Shown here piece after piece: positions 49,069-58,058 of a stretch of DNA of 64,000 bases. The DNA is taken from NCBI GenBank assembly GCA_965279115.1, contig OZ257137.1, positions 62,001 to 126,000 of the forward strand. Reading direction: 5' to 3'. The notes under the pieces are model-generated. The model did not search any database and had not been told where the DNA came from. It saw only the letters and a list, made by a program, of their open reading frames with translations. Within the stretch, counting starts at the first letter, position 1; each line of letters starts with the position of its first letter. This stretch comes from JAEUOS01 sp965279115 (GTDB lineage Bacteria > Pseudomonadota > Gammaproteobacteria > Burkholderiales > JAEUOS01). The position numbers and the translations under genes are program-made.

Positions 49069-49980
49069 TCAGGCGTCCTTGTTCTTGCGGCCGTCGACGG
49101 TGACACCGGCCCAGCCTTCGATCATCTTGATGATGGTCGTGTAGTCGTCCTGCCCGCGCCCTTCAACCATGGCCTGGAACCACAGCTGGACCACGCTGTT
49201 GCCCACCCACATCGGCACCTCGAGCGCCTTGGCTTCCTCCAGGCACAGCTTGACATCCTTGTACATGATGGAGAGCTTGCCGCCGTAATCGAACGTGCGC
49301 GGCAGGATGGATTTGGGAAACTTGTCTTCCGTGGCGCTGTTGCGCCCGGTGCTGGCGTTGATGGCGTCGATCAGCGCGGTCGGATCCACCCCCGCCTTGA
49401 CCGCCATCACGACCGCCTCGCTGGCCGCGGCCATGCCGGCCGCCGAAATCATGTTGTTGGCAAGCTTGGTCATCTGGCCAAGACCCGGCTTGTCACCCAC
49501 ATAGAACACCCGTTTGGCGATCGCCTCGAAGAGCGGACGGGTGCGCTCGAACAATTGCGCATCGCCCGCCACGATGGCGGCAAGCGTGCCGGCGCGGGCA
49601 CCGCGCGGCCCCCCCGACACCGGTGCGTCGAGCATCCCGACGCCGCGTGCCTTGAGACCCGCGGCGATCTTCTGCACCGTCGAAAGCCCGATGGTGGAGG
49701 TTTCGACATACACCTCGAGGCCGGGAATCTCGCCGATGCCTTCCGGCCCCAGCGCCACCGCAATGCTGATCTCGGGGCTGGGCAGGCAGGCAAAGACGGT
49801 GGCCGCACCCAGCGCCGCCTCGCGCGGCGAACTTGCCATTTTGGCTCCGAGGGCCTTGAACGGCTGTGTCGCCGCCGCCGACACGTCATATACGGCCACC
49901 TCATAACCGGCCGCCAACAGGCGTTCGGCCATCGGCGCGCCCATCTGGCCTACGCCGATGAAACCGATACGCTCACCCAT
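49069..49980 (-). CDS. 3-hydroxyisobutyrate dehydrogenase-family NAD(P)-dependent oxidoreductase
   Basis: A 303-residue beta-hydroxyacid dehydrogenase. Rossmann motif GFIGVGQMGAPMAERL (about 5-20), substrate-binding DAPVSGGPRGARAGTL (about 120-135), and the catalytic Lys in GQMTKLANNM (about 175). The C-terminal SIMYKDVKLCLEEA helix is typical. It probably oxidises a hydroxy acid derived from the imported compound. Encoded between quinone oxidoreductase and the substrate-binding protein of the ABC importer. Confidence 0.93.
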   Translation of the reverse strand: MGERIGFIGVGQMGAPMAERLLAAGYEVAVYDVSAAATQPFKALGAKMASSPREAALGAATVFACLPSPEISIAVALGPEGIGEIPGLEVYVETSTIGLSTVQKIAAGLKARGVGMLDAPVSGGPRGARAGTLAAIVAGDAQLFERTRPLFEAIAKRVFYVGDKPGLGQMTKLANNMISAAGMAAASEAVVMAVKAGVDPTALIDAINASTGRNSATEDKFPKSILPRTFDYGGKLSIMYKDVKLCLEEAKALEVPMWVGNSVVQLWFQAMVEGRGQDDYTTIIKMIEGWAGVTVDGRKNKDA

Positions 49981-49989
49981 CTGCTGCTC

Positions 49990-51246
49990 CTAGTTCTTGG
50001 GCCAGAATGGCTTGGCCAGCGCGCGGTCGGTCGGGAAAATCGTGACCGGCACGCCCTTCTGCCACTGCACCATCACCACCGGCGCATTCATGCGGCGCCC
50101 TTTCTCGTCGAACTTGACGCCGCCCGGGAAGGCGGCCGCGGCCTGGCCGTCCTTGAGGTCGAGCTTGCGGATCTCGTCGGCGACCTTGACCTTGTCGGTG
50201 GACTTCGCGCGTTCCAGCGCCTCCTTCAGGATCCACATGTCGCCGTAGGCGGTGATGGCGTCCTGTGTGATCCAGGGCTCGTTGGTGCGCTTCTTGAAGT
50301 TCTCGTTGATCGACTCGCCGCCTTTCAGGTTCCAGTCGGCGACGATGAAGATCAGGCCTTCCAGCAGGTCGGCCGGGATGTTCTTGAGGACCTCGGGCGC
50401 GCCCATGTGGGCACCGTTGGCGATCACCGGAATGGCGCCCTTGCCGAGACGGAACTCGTTCATCTTCTCCAGCCCGAGCTTGAGATCTGAAATGGTCGTC
50501 GAGGCGAAGATCAGCATCTCCGGCTTGGTGGTCCGCACTTTCTGGATAAGCGGCGTCGCGTCCGACAACGGCGGCGTGTAGGTCTCATCCATCAGTGTCT
50601 TGAGACCGAACTTGGTGAGACCACCCTCGCGCAGGGGTTTCAAGAAGAACACCGGCGAGGCGGTGTTGTCGCCGATCACGCCTACCGTGGCGGGTACCTT
50701 GCCGGTGGCCAATTTCGCTAGTTCCATCAACGCCGGAATCGAAGCCATCGACTGCACGCTGGCCACCGGCGAAGTCTGGAACACGTATTTGAAGCCGCGA
50801 TCGGTGATGTTGTCGGCATACGAAAGCGTAAGCCACGGAATCTGCGCCCGCTCGGTCACTTCCGTCACCGCGAGGGTGAAAGAGGACAGCCACGCGCCGG
50901 TGCCCCCCACCAGGTCCGGCTCGGAGGCGATCAGGCGCTGCGCCGCGTTCTTGGCCTTCTCGGCCGAGTCACCCGCATCAGCCACCACCAGTTTCAGCTT
51001 GGCTCCGCCCTGGGATTTGATGCCGCCGGTGGCGTTGATCTCGTCAACGGCCATCTGCGCGCCCATCTGGATGAGCTGGCCGGGCCGCGCCCACGGACCC
51101 GAGATCGGGGCGATCACCGCCACCTTGATCTCCTTGGCCTGCCCCATCACCTGCGGGGAAAACACGCTCGCGGCCGCCACTGCGGCCAGGGCCGCCGCGA
51201 TGCCGGTACGACGCTTGGGACTTGCAAGTTCACGCTTTTTCCACAT
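49990..51246 (-). CDS. ABC transporter substrate-binding protein, branched-chain amino acid type
   Basis: A 418-residue periplasmic binding protein of type I fold. Signal peptide: positively charged N-terminus (KKRELASPKRR), hydrophobic stretch, and cleavage near VMGQA. Ligand domain shows VAVIAPISGPWARPG, ADAGDSAEKAKNAAQRLI and the VGVIGDNTASPVFF lobe hinge. ATG 51246 has GGAG upstream. It belongs with LivF, LivMG and LivH here; the family binds branched-chain amino acids but also amides, aromatics and short organic acids, so the substrate is open. Confidence 0.92.
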   Translation of the reverse strand: MWKKRELASPKRRTGIAAALAAVAAASVFSPQVMGQAKEIKVAVIAPISGPWARPGQLIQMGAQMAVDEINATGGIKSQGGAKLKLVVADAGDSAEKAKNAAQRLIASEPDLVGGTGAWLSSFTLAVTEVTERAQIPWLTLSYADNITDRGFKYVFQTSPVASVQSMASIPALMELAKLATGKVPATVGVIGDNTASPVFFLKPLREGGLTKFGLKTLMDETYTPPLSDATPLIQKVRTTKPEMLIFASTTISDLKLGLEKMNEFRLGKGAIPVIANGAHMGAPEVLKNIPADLLEGLIFIVADWNLKGGESINENFKKRTNEPWITQDAITAYGDMWILKEALERAKSTDKVKVADEIRKLDLKDGQAAAAFPGGVKFDEKGRRMNAPVVMVQWQKGVPVTIFPTDRALAKPFWPKN

Positions 51247-51289
51247 GGCTGTCTCCTTTGGTTTGACCACATTCATTGTTGCAGCAGAT

Positions 51290-51997
51290 TCACATGCCAA
51301 GATACGCCCGTTTTACGCGCGCGTCCGCAATCAGGTCGTCGTGGCGGCCCTGCATCACCACCCGACCGGTTTCCAGCACATAACCGCGGTCGCAGGATTC
51401 GAGCGCCTCGGCCACGCGCTGCTCGACCAGCAGGATGGTGAGTCCATGCTCGTCGTGGATCTGGTGGATGCGTTCGAAGATCGTGTCCACCAGCCCGGGC
51501 GCCAGGCCCATGGAAGGCTCATCGAGCATCAACAGGTCGGGTGCAGAGGCCAGGCCGCGGCCGATGGCGAGCATTTGCTGCTCGCCACCGGATAGGGTGC
51601 CGGCCAGCTGGTCGCGCCGCTCGGCCAGGATGGGAAACAGCGCGAGGATCATCGGCAACAGTTCGTGCCAGCGCTTGCGGCCGTTGGTCGTATACGCGCC
51701 CATCTCGAGGTTTTCCATCACCGTCATGGAAGCGAACACCTGACGCCCTTCCGGCACATGGGCAATCCCGAGGTGCGCACGTTCGCCCGGCGCCACCTTG
51801 AGCAGGTCCTGCCCCTTGTAGAGAATCTCGCCGGACTGCGGCACGACACTGCCGGAAATCGCCTTGAAGAGCGTGGACTTGCCGGCACCGTTGGGGCCGA
51901 CGACGGCGACAAATTGCCCCGTCTCGACTTCCAGCGTTACGTCGGAAAGCGCCTTCAGGCCCCCGTATGCGACGTCAAGCGACCGGATTTTCAGCAC
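51290..51997 (-). CDS. livF: ABC transporter ATP-binding protein LivF
   Basis: A 235-residue ATPase. Walker A GPNGAGKST (about 34-42), signature LSGGEQQMLAIGRGLA, Walker B LLMLDEPSMGL, and H-loop region. It is the LivF-type subunit and pairs with the LivG domain that is fused to LivM here. The GTG 51997 start overlaps the 3' end of the livMG gene by 23 bases. Stop TGA is followed by livK after 43 bases. Confidence 0.93.
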   Translation of the reverse strand: MLKIRSLDVAYGGLKALSDVTLEVETGQFVAVVGPNGAGKSTLFKAISGSVVPQSGEILYKGQDLLKVAPGERAHLGIAHVPEGRQVFASMTVMENLEMGAYTTNGRKRWHELLPMILALFPILAERRDQLAGTLSGGEQQMLAIGRGLASAPDLLMLDEPSMGLAPGLVDTIFERIHQIHDEHGLTILLVEQRVAEALESCDRGYVLETGRVVMQGRHDDLIADARVKRAYLGM

Positions 51998-53783
51998 GAT
52001 CGATCCATTTCTTGCCCAGATAAGCTTCAATGACAGTGCGATCACGCACCACGTCGGCCGGCGCGCCGCTGGCGAGAACCTTGCCGTGGTTGAGCACGCT
52101 GAACTCGTCGGCCAGTTGCACCATGGCCTGCATGGTGTGCTCGATGATGACGATGGTAACGCCCTGCCGGTTGACCTCGCGAATGATGGGCATCAGGTCA
52201 TCGATGGCGTCGTGAGCGAGTCCGGCGAAGGTTTCGTCGAGCAGCAGCAGGCGCGGCCGCGACGCCAGCGCGCGCGCCAGTTCGAGCAAGCGCAATTGCT
52301 TGGTGGTCAGCCCGCCGGCGATGGCCTGCGCCTGTCGCCCCGCCAGCCCTACCCGTTCGAGCGCCTCATGCGCAAGGTCGCGCGCGCCATCGTCGCTGGG
52401 TGATCCGGCAAAGGCGCCAGTGATCACGTTTTCCAGCACCGTCATGCGCGGGAACGCCCGCACCACCTGGAAAGTGCGCCCCACGCCGCGCCAGCAGACC
52501 TGGTGCGGCTTCAAGCCCAGAAGCGACTTGCCTTCGAATTCGATCGTGCCGTTGGCGGGCGGTATGAAGCCGTTGATCACGTTGAACAACGTGGTCTTGC
52601 CGGCACCGTTGGGGCCGATGATGCCGTGGATGGCGCCCTGCTTGATGGAGAGGTTCACGCCATCGAGCGCCTTGAGTCCGCCGAAGGCCAGCGTCACGCC
52701 GTCCAGTGTGAGGATGGGTTTGGCCGCGGCCAATGCGGCACGATCCGGTCGCGCCGCGGGTTCAGCCGCGACAGATGCGGGCTTCGCCGCCTCGGCGGGT
52801 TCCGGTGGCGCTGCGGCGGCGCGCTTGGCGGCCAGGTGGTCGCGCACGCGCCAGTAAATGCCCTCCGGCGCCAGGAGGATGATGACGATGATCGCCAGGC
52901 CATACACCACGCCCTGGATGCCTGGAATGATGTGGCCGAGTTCGCCGTGCAGGATCTCGGCCAGCGGCACCAGGATGGCCGCGCCGATCACCGGCCCCCA
53001 CAAGGTGCCGACACCGCCGAACAACGAGACGATCAGCGCCTGCGCCGAAACCAGCATGCCGAACATGGATTGCGGCGTGACCACCAGCAGCACGTTCGCG
53101 TATAGCCCGCCCGCCGCAGCCGCGATGCCGGCCGAAAGCATGATGGCCACCATCTTCTGGCGCAGCGTGTTGATGCCTGCCGCCTCGGCGGCAGGTTCGT
53201 TCTGCTTGATGGCCATGAGTGAGCGGCCGAAACGCGAACGCTCGACCTTGAGGCAGATCAGCATGGACGCGACCAGGAACACCATCGCCAGCACGATGTA
53301 CATGCGCGGGTCGGTGAACTGGGCGAACATGGCCGGGTTCTCGCGCTTCATCGGCAGGGACACCTCCTGGTAGCCCAGCCACTCGAACACATACAGCATG
53401 GCCAGCGGATAGGCCAGCATGGACAGGCCGAAATAGTGCCCGCGCAGGCGGAAGGTGGGAATGCCGATCAGGACGCCCGCCAGCACGCCGACCACCACGC
53501 CGATCGGGATGCCCAGCCACGGCGTGATGCCGAACTTGACGAAGGCGATGGTCATCGCATAACCGCCCAGCCCGAAGAAGGCCGCCTGGCCGAACGACAC
53601 CAGCCCGCTGTATCCGGACAGCACGTTCCAGGAAAGCCCCATGGTTGCCCAGATCAGCACCAGCGTCATCATCAACTGGTAGTACGAATTGCGCACCACC
53701 ATGCCGATGGCCAGGTAGACGAGCGCGAAGGCGCCGATGGCGACGAGTTGACGGCGCGGACCGCTGTCCGCCGCGGGCTTCAT
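51975..53783 (-). CDS. LivM-LivG fusion: branched-chain ABC permease plus ATP-binding domain
   Basis: A 602-residue fusion. Residues about 10-310 form the LivM-type permease with eight or so helices (NSYYQLMMTLVLIWATMGLSW and GYSGLVSFGQAAFFGLGGYA, the ABC-permease loop). An Ala/Pro-rich linker (about 315-355) leads to a LivG-type ATPase: Walker A GPNGAGKTTLF, RTFQVVRAFP, TTKQLRLLELARALA (signature region, degenerate LSGG), Walker B LLLLDETFAGL. The signature sequence lacks the usual LSGG, reading GGLTTKQ, as in many LivG proteins. ATG 53783 overlaps the livH stop by four bases. Confidence 0.93.
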   Translation of the reverse strand: MKPAADSGPRRQLVAIGAFALVYLAIGMVVRNSYYQLMMTLVLIWATMGLSWNVLSGYSGLVSFGQAAFFGLGGYAMTIAFVKFGITPWLGIPIGVVVGVLAGVLIGIPTFRLRGHYFGLSMLAYPLAMLYVFEWLGYQEVSLPMKRENPAMFAQFTDPRMYIVLAMVFLVASMLICLKVERSRFGRSLMAIKQNEPAAEAAGINTLRQKMVAIMLSAGIAAAAGGLYANVLLVVTPQSMFGMLVSAQALIVSLFGGVGTLWGPVIGAAILVPLAEILHGELGHIIPGIQGVVYGLAIIVIILLAPEGIYWRVRDHLAAKRAAAAPPEPAEAAKPASVAAEPAARPDRAALAAAKPILTLDGVTLAFGGLKALDGVNLSIKQGAIHGIIGPNGAGKTTLFNVINGFIPPANGTIEFEGKSLLGLKPHQVCWRGVGRTFQVVRAFPRMTVLENVITGAFAGSPSDDGARDLAHEALERVGLAGRQAQAIAGGLTTKQLRLLELARALASRPRLLLLDETFAGLAHDAIDDLMPIIREVNRQGVTIVIIEHTMQAMVQLADEFSVLNHGKVLASGAPADVVRDRTVIEAYLGKKWIDRAENPVA

Positions 53784-54712
53784 GTGCGCTCCCAGCTGCG
53801 ACCGAACATGCCGCGCGGCCAGAAGAAGATGATCAGCAGGAACACCACGAAGATGGCGGTGTTCTGCAACTGGTGCGGCAGGATCAGGGTGGACATCTGC
53901 TGCACCATGCCGATGGTGAGCCCGCCCCAGAAGGCGCCGAGAATGCTGCCCAGCCCGCCCAGCACCACGCCGGCGAACATGACGATCACGAAGTCGAAGC
54001 CGATATAGGGCTGGAAGGTCTGCGTGCTGGCGATGAGCCCGCCGCCGATGGCGGTGATGCCCACGCCCAGGCCGAAAGCCAGGCGGTGCGCGCGGTCGAC
54101 ATCCACTCCCACGTAGGAAGCCGCCACCGGATTGTCGGCCGCCGCGCGCAGCGCCTTGCCCAGGCGCGAGCGCGCGAGGAAAAAGTAAAGCGCCAGTGCC
54201 AGCACCGCGGCGATGACGAAGCTCACCGTGCGCGCCTGGTTGACAAACACCGGCCCCCATTCCCACGACTCGCGCGAAAGCGGCGTCTGGATCGAGATCG
54301 GCAGCGAACCGAAGACGATCAGCCCGCCGTTCTGCAGGATCAGCGACACGCCGAGCGTCAGGATGATCTGCGTGTAGTGGCCTTCGGCGTCGGCCGAGGC
54401 CACCTTGGCACCGGTGACGCGCGCGATCAGGTAGCGGTGCAACAGGATGCCGAAGAGAAACACGATCGGCCCGGCCGCGAGCGCCGCGATGATGGGTGCC
54501 GCTGAGGGGCCGAACAACTTGCCCAGCCCCAACATGCCCACCAGGTAGAAGGCGACATACATGCCCAGCATCATGAAGTCGCCATGGGCGAAATTGACCA
54601 CGCGCATGACGCCGAAGATGATGCCCAGCCCCACGCACATCAGGCCGTAGGTGCCGCCCACCATCAGGCCGGCGGCAGCGGCCTGCAGGAAATCGATGAA
54701 GAATGCTTCCAT
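53780..54712 (-). CDS. livH: ABC transporter permease LivH
   Basis: A 310-residue LivH-type permease with eight predicted helices; VGGTYGLMCVGLGIIFGVMRVVNFAHGDFMMLG at the N-terminus contains the conserved loop segment NFAHGDFMM. It is the first of the three importer cytoplasmic/membrane components and overlaps the livMG gene (ATGA). The CMD-like gene ends 12 bases upstream. Confidence 0.93.
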   Translation of the reverse strand: MEAFFIDFLQAAAAGLMVGGTYGLMCVGLGIIFGVMRVVNFAHGDFMMLGMYVAFYLVGMLGLGKLFGPSAAPIIAALAAGPIVFLFGILLHRYLIARVTGAKVASADAEGHYTQIILTLGVSLILQNGGLIVFGSLPISIQTPLSRESWEWGPVFVNQARTVSFVIAAVLALALYFFLARSRLGKALRAAADNPVAASYVGVDVDRAHRLAFGLGVGITAIGGGLIASTQTFQPYIGFDFVIVMFAGVVLGGLGSILGAFWGGLTIGMVQQMSTLILPHQLQNTAIFVVFLLIIFFWPRGMFGRSWERT

Positions 54713-54724
54713 GTGCCTGGCGCC

Positions 54725-55276
54725 TTAGGTTGCCGCGAACGGGAAATCGGCCAGGTATTTCTGGTACTCCGGCTCGTTGTCGATCTGCATGGTGCCGAGG
54801 TAACGCACCACGGCGTTGTAGAACGCGATGGTCAGCACGAGGTCGGTGAGGTGCTCTTCGTTCAAGTGCTGGCGCAGTTCCGCGAAGGTGGCGTCCGACA
54901 CCGTCAGCGAGTCTGTCATCTCGCGTGCGGCGCGCAAAACCGCCTTTGACAGCGCATCCAGACCGCTTGGCTGGCCCGCCGTTTCCGCCGCGATGGCGCG
55001 GATGTCGTCGGCGGTCACACCGAAATCCATGCCGATCTTGAGGTGGTGCGTGTACTCGTACACCGAGCGCGTCATGTAGCCCACCTGGATGATGGCCATC
55101 TCGCGCAGGCGCGCGTCGAGCTTGCTGTCCCAGCGGATGAATTCACCCATGCCGTGGAAGGCGCGCGCGCCGTTCGGGCTGTGCACCATGGCGCGGAACA
55201 GGTTGATCGGGCGCTTGAGCAGATCCTGGTTCTCGGGCGCCAGGTCGGCGGCGTTCAGGTAAGGAAGGCGTGCCAT
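54725..55276 (-). CDS. Carboxymuconolactone decarboxylase family protein (catabolic operon)
   Basis: A 183-residue AhpD/CMD-superfamily protein of the kind with RLREMAIIQVGYMTRSVYEYTHHLKIGMDFG, where no CxxC is present (YEYTHH instead), indicating a non-redox member as in true carboxymuconolactone decarboxylase-like enzymes. It sits between the lactonase-like SMP-30 gene and the importer, consistent with lactone or aromatic ring-cleavage product metabolism. Activity not assigned. Confidence 0.88.
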   Translation of the reverse strand: MARLPYLNAADLAPENQDLLKRPINLFRAMVHSPNGARAFHGMGEFIRWDSKLDARLREMAIIQVGYMTRSVYEYTHHLKIGMDFGVTADDIRAIAAETAGQPSGLDALSKAVLRAAREMTDSLTVSDATFAELRQHLNEEHLTDLVLTIAFYNAVVRYLGTMQIDNEPEYQKYLADFPFAAT

Positions 55277-55288
55277 GGAGCTTTCGTT

Positions 55289-56131
55289 TCAGGGAAGGCC
55301 GGCGCCGGCAACTTCGACGTCGATGATTTCAATCCGGCCGTCGGTCTTGGTGGCCATCGAAGGTCCGCTGCCGGAGTTGGTGAGCACGAACAGGGTGCGC
55401 CCGGTCGGGCCGCCCAGCATGCAGGCGTAAGAAAAGAGGTGGCCGGTATCGACGCCGCCGGCGATGCGCCCGCCATCGGATACCCGGTCGACCCGGTGCG
55501 CCTTGGGGTTGCTCACCCAGATGGCGCCTTCGGCATCCAGGCAGATGCCATCCGGCGCGCTGCCGGGGATCTGCGCGAACACGCGGCGATTCGAAAGACC
55601 GCCATCGGCGGCGATGTCAAAGGCCGTCAGGCGTTCGGCGAAGGTCTCGCCCACCACCAGGGTCTTGCCATCCGGCGTGATGACCATGCCGTTGGGGAAC
55701 ACCATCTCCTCGGCGACCCGGGTGACACGGCCGTCGGGGTCGACCCGCGCGAGGCAGGTGGTGCGGGCCGATTCGCCCTTGTGGCGGTCGTAGCCGAAGT
55801 TGCCCACATAGGCACGGCCCCGGGAATCGACCACCATGTCGTTGCAGGGACCGGTGGCCACGCCGGTAAGATCGGCCAGCTCGGACAGGCGCTTGCCGTC
55901 AAAGCGCAACACGCGATGATCGAGCATGGAAACGATGAGAAGGTCGCCGGAAGGGGTCCAGCCCAGGCCTGACGGCCGGTTGGGTACCTCCACGATGGTT
56001 TCAGCGCGCCCATCCATGCCCACCGCCATGACGCGATGGGAATAGAAGTCCGAAAACCAGAGCCGCCCATCATGCCAGCGCGGTGCCTCGGGAAAGGTCA
56101 GGCCGTGCAGCAGTACTTCCAGTTTCTTCAT
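55289..56131 (-). CDS. SMP-30/gluconolactonase/LRE family protein
   Basis: A 280-residue six-bladed beta-propeller lactonase. The metal-binding Glu is in TFPEAPRWH (about 14), and the NDMVVDSRGRAYVGN (Asn/Asp) and PDGICLDAEGAIWVSN segments carry the other ligands. SMP-30-like enzymes open sugar or aromatic lactones. It is the first gene of the ten-gene minus-strand operon ending at 47330, with likely promoter in the 274-base interval before ssrA. Confidence 0.93.
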   Translation of the reverse strand: MKKLEVLLHGLTFPEAPRWHDGRLWFSDFYSHRVMAVGMDGRAETIVEVPNRPSGLGWTPSGDLLIVSMLDHRVLRFDGKRLSELADLTGVATGPCNDMVVDSRGRAYVGNFGYDRHKGESARTTCLARVDPDGRVTRVAEEMVFPNGMVITPDGKTLVVGETFAERLTAFDIAADGGLSNRRVFAQIPGSAPDGICLDAEGAIWVSNPKAHRVDRVSDGGRIAGGVDTGHLFSYACMLGGPTGRTLFVLTNSGSGPSMATKTDGRIEIIDVEVAGAGLP

Positions 56132-56335
56132 GCTTGTCCCTTGACGTGGGGCAAGCAAGATCACCAGGCGGCACGCCTGCTCATCGATTGTCTCGCCCCG
56201 CCATGCGGTTCTTATGTATTTGCGCGAAATCTACGTTGTTAGTGCGCGCCTCGCAAGACCTGCGCGGGAAACATCAGTGCTGCGCCGCAACGCGAAATAC
56301 CCAATCCACTTGAAATCCGTTGGACCGTCCCCAGA

Positions 56336-56365
56336 TTGGTTGCACGCACGGAAAGCGCCTACAAT
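56336..56365 (+). promoter_or_regulatory. Predicted sigma-70 promoter of ssrA
   Basis: TTGGTT (-35-like, 56336-56341), 18-base spacer, and TACAAT (-10, 56360-56365). The -10 lies 40 bases before the mature tmRNA 5' end, so a short leader would be trimmed by RNase P. Confidence 0.5.
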
Positions 56366-56405
56366 GGCGATTCCAGCGTTGCTGTTGCGACGTGCGACGA
56401 TTTCC

Positions 56406-56776
56406 GGGGCCGATCCGGTTTCGACGTGGGTTACAAAGCAGTGAGGGCATGCCGAGGGCTGGTCACCTCGTAAATCCAACCGGAAAACCACAAACGCCAA
56501 CGATGAGCGTTTTGCTCTCGCAGCCTAAAAAACTAGCGAAGCCGCTACGCCGATGCTTCCTTCGATCGGAGTGAGCCTTAAAAACTCACAGTAGCGTCAT
56601 ATAGAGGGAATCGGTTTGCGTCGGGTTACTTGGCGCACGCTTAAATCTAGGTGACTCGCCGTTGACGGGCCTGCCTGTTGGCAACGTTAGCGGTTAAATC
56701 AAATTAACGGGATAAGCATGTAGAACTTGCTGTGGAGGGCTTGCGGACGCGGGTTCAATTCCCGCCGGCTCCACCA
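56406..56776 (+). ncRNA. ssrA: Transfer-messenger RNA (tmRNA)
   Basis: A 371-base one-piece tmRNA. The 5' GGGGCCGATCCGGTTTCGACG pairs with the 3' GGCTCC followed by ACCA; the T-arm GCGGGTTCAATTCCCGC is near the 3' end. The tag open frame, starting at the GCC resume codon, reads ANDERFALAA then TAA, the usual betaproteobacterial tag. It tags proteins on stalled ribosomes for ClpXP and for Prc/Tsp, the latter encoded at 24.6 kb. Confidence 0.97.
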
Positions 56777-56781
56777 AATTG

Positions 56782-56809
56782 AACGCCACCTTCGGGTGGC
56801 GTTTTTTTT
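56782..56809 (+). terminator. Rho-independent terminator of ssrA
   Basis: ACGCCACC-TTCG-GGTGGCGT stem with a stable TTCG tetraloop, followed by eight T residues, five bases after the tmRNA 3' end. This is the clearest intrinsic terminator in the window. Confidence 0.92.
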
Positions 56810-56914
56810 GCCTTGATCCCGCTTGACCCACATCAACATGCCCCGTCAGCAAGCGCGCATGCTTGAATCTCGCAACACCGACGCAGCGGCTGATGTCGGC
56901 CGAAAGGAGCCTCC

Positions 56915-57370
56915 ATGCTGTACCAGCTCATGTATTCCAGCGTCGCCACTGACCAGTTCACCGAAGACGGGCTGGTCGAACTGCTTGATCTCTCGCGCAC
57001 TGCCAACGAGGCCCACGGGATCACGGGGCTGTTGATCTACTTCGCACCCACCCGCGAGTTTTTCCAGGTGCTCGAAGGTGAAGAAGACGAGGTGTTGCGG
57101 CTGATGCGCAACATCGAGAATGACAAGCGCCACTGGCAGGTAACCGTCGAAATAGAAGGCCCGATCAAGGCACGCAGTTTCGGCGCCTGGTGCATGGGCT
57201 TTCTGCGGCATGAGTATCCAAAGCCGGACACACTGGCCGGGTTTGCGGACGTACTGCACGAGGGCATCGCATCCGCGCACCTCACCGGCGCCAAAACACC
57301 TGCGCTGGTACTCATCCAGGCCACGCAGAAGATGCTGTCCGCACAGGTCGCCGCGACCGAAACCGTCTGA
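56915..57370 (+). CDS. BLUF-domain blue-light photoreceptor
   Basis: A 151-residue protein consisting almost only of a BLUF domain that binds FAD. Key positions are visible: Y7 (in LMYSS), N31 (TANEAHGITGLL), Q51 (FFQVLEG) and W92 (SFGAWCMGF), the residues of the light-activated hydrogen-bond switch. A short C-terminal helix (about 120-151) follows. There is no output domain, so it must act through a partner. ATG 56915 is preceded by AAGGAG. No EAL/GGDEF or cyclase is next to it; the cyclase at 41 kb is too far away to infer linkage. Confidence 0.9.
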   Translation: MLYQLMYSSVATDQFTEDGLVELLDLSRTANEAHGITGLLIYFAPTREFFQVLEGEEDEVLRLMRNIENDKRHWQVTVEIEGPIKARSFGAWCMGFLRHEYPKPDTLAGFADVLHEGIASAHLTGAKTPALVLIQATQKMLSAQVAATETV

Positions 57371-57424
57371 GCGGGGCGGCCCGCGGGCCGCAGCCCGCAG
57401 GTCTGTGTACCGCCAATGCCGGCT

Positions 57425-58027
57425 TCAACCGCCGAACAGCTTGTTCGCCGTTTGCGCGATCAGCTTGCCCTGGTGGCGCGCGCCTTCCAGGTCAATCGCG
57501 CTGGGCTGGCGCTGCCCCTGGCCGCCGGCGATGGTGGTCGCGCCGTAGGGACTGCCGCCGACGATCTCGTCGATGGACATCTGGCCCTTATGGCTGTACG
57601 GCAGGCCGACGATGGTCATGCCGAAGTGCAGCAGGTTGGTGATCACCGAGAACAACGTCGCTTCCTGCCCGCCGTGCTGGGTGGCGGTGGAGGTGAACGC
57701 ACCACCGACCTTGCCATTCAACGCGCCGCGCGCCCACAGGCCGCCGGCCTGGTCGAAAAAGCTCGCCATCTGCGAGGGCATGCGGCCAAAGCGCGTGGGG
57801 GTGCCGACGATGATGGCGTCGTAGCCTTCGAGATCGGCCACTGCCGCCACCGGCGCGGCCTGGTCCAGCTTGAAATGGGCCGCCTTGGCCACTTCCAGCG
57901 GTGCGGTTTCGGGCACACGCTTGACGTCGACAGTGGCGCCGGTGGAACGGGCACCTTCGGCGACGGCGTTGGCCATGGTTTCGATGTGGCCGTACGAGGA
58001 ATAGTAGAGAACGAGAACCTTGGACAT
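57425..58027 (-). CDS. wrbA: NAD(P)H:quinone oxidoreductase (WrbA type IV)
   Basis: A 200-residue flavodoxin-like FMN enzyme that reduces quinones by two electrons, protecting against redox cycling. WrbA signatures are VLVLYYSSYGHIETMANAVAEG (residues 4-25), DAIIVGTPTRFGRMPSQM (about 72-89) and QHGGQEATLFS (about 110). The C-terminal GQRQPSAIDLEGARHQGK is standard. It follows the pirin gene by 31 bases on the same strand. Confidence 0.95.
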   Translation of the reverse strand: MSKVLVLYYSSYGHIETMANAVAEGARSTGATVDVKRVPETAPLEVAKAAHFKLDQAAPVAAVADLEGYDAIIVGTPTRFGRMPSQMASFFDQAGGLWARGALNGKVGGAFTSTATQHGGQEATLFSVITNLLHFGMTIVGLPYSHKGQMSIDEIVGGSPYGATTIAGGQGQRQPSAIDLEGARHQGKLIAQTANKLFGG

Positions 58028-58058
58028 GGTGTTGCTTTCGTGGTTGGGTTGAATCGGA

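Noticed and set aside
51975..54638. An 887-residue open frame starting at 54638 as one protein
   Set aside because: The part upstream of 53783 is the antisense-like shadow of livH in another frame. The real protein begins at ATG 53783.
56406..56776. Two-piece (permuted) tmRNA as in some betaproteobacteria
   Set aside because: 5' acceptor half, tag frame and 3' acceptor half appear in the standard order in one continuous RNA.
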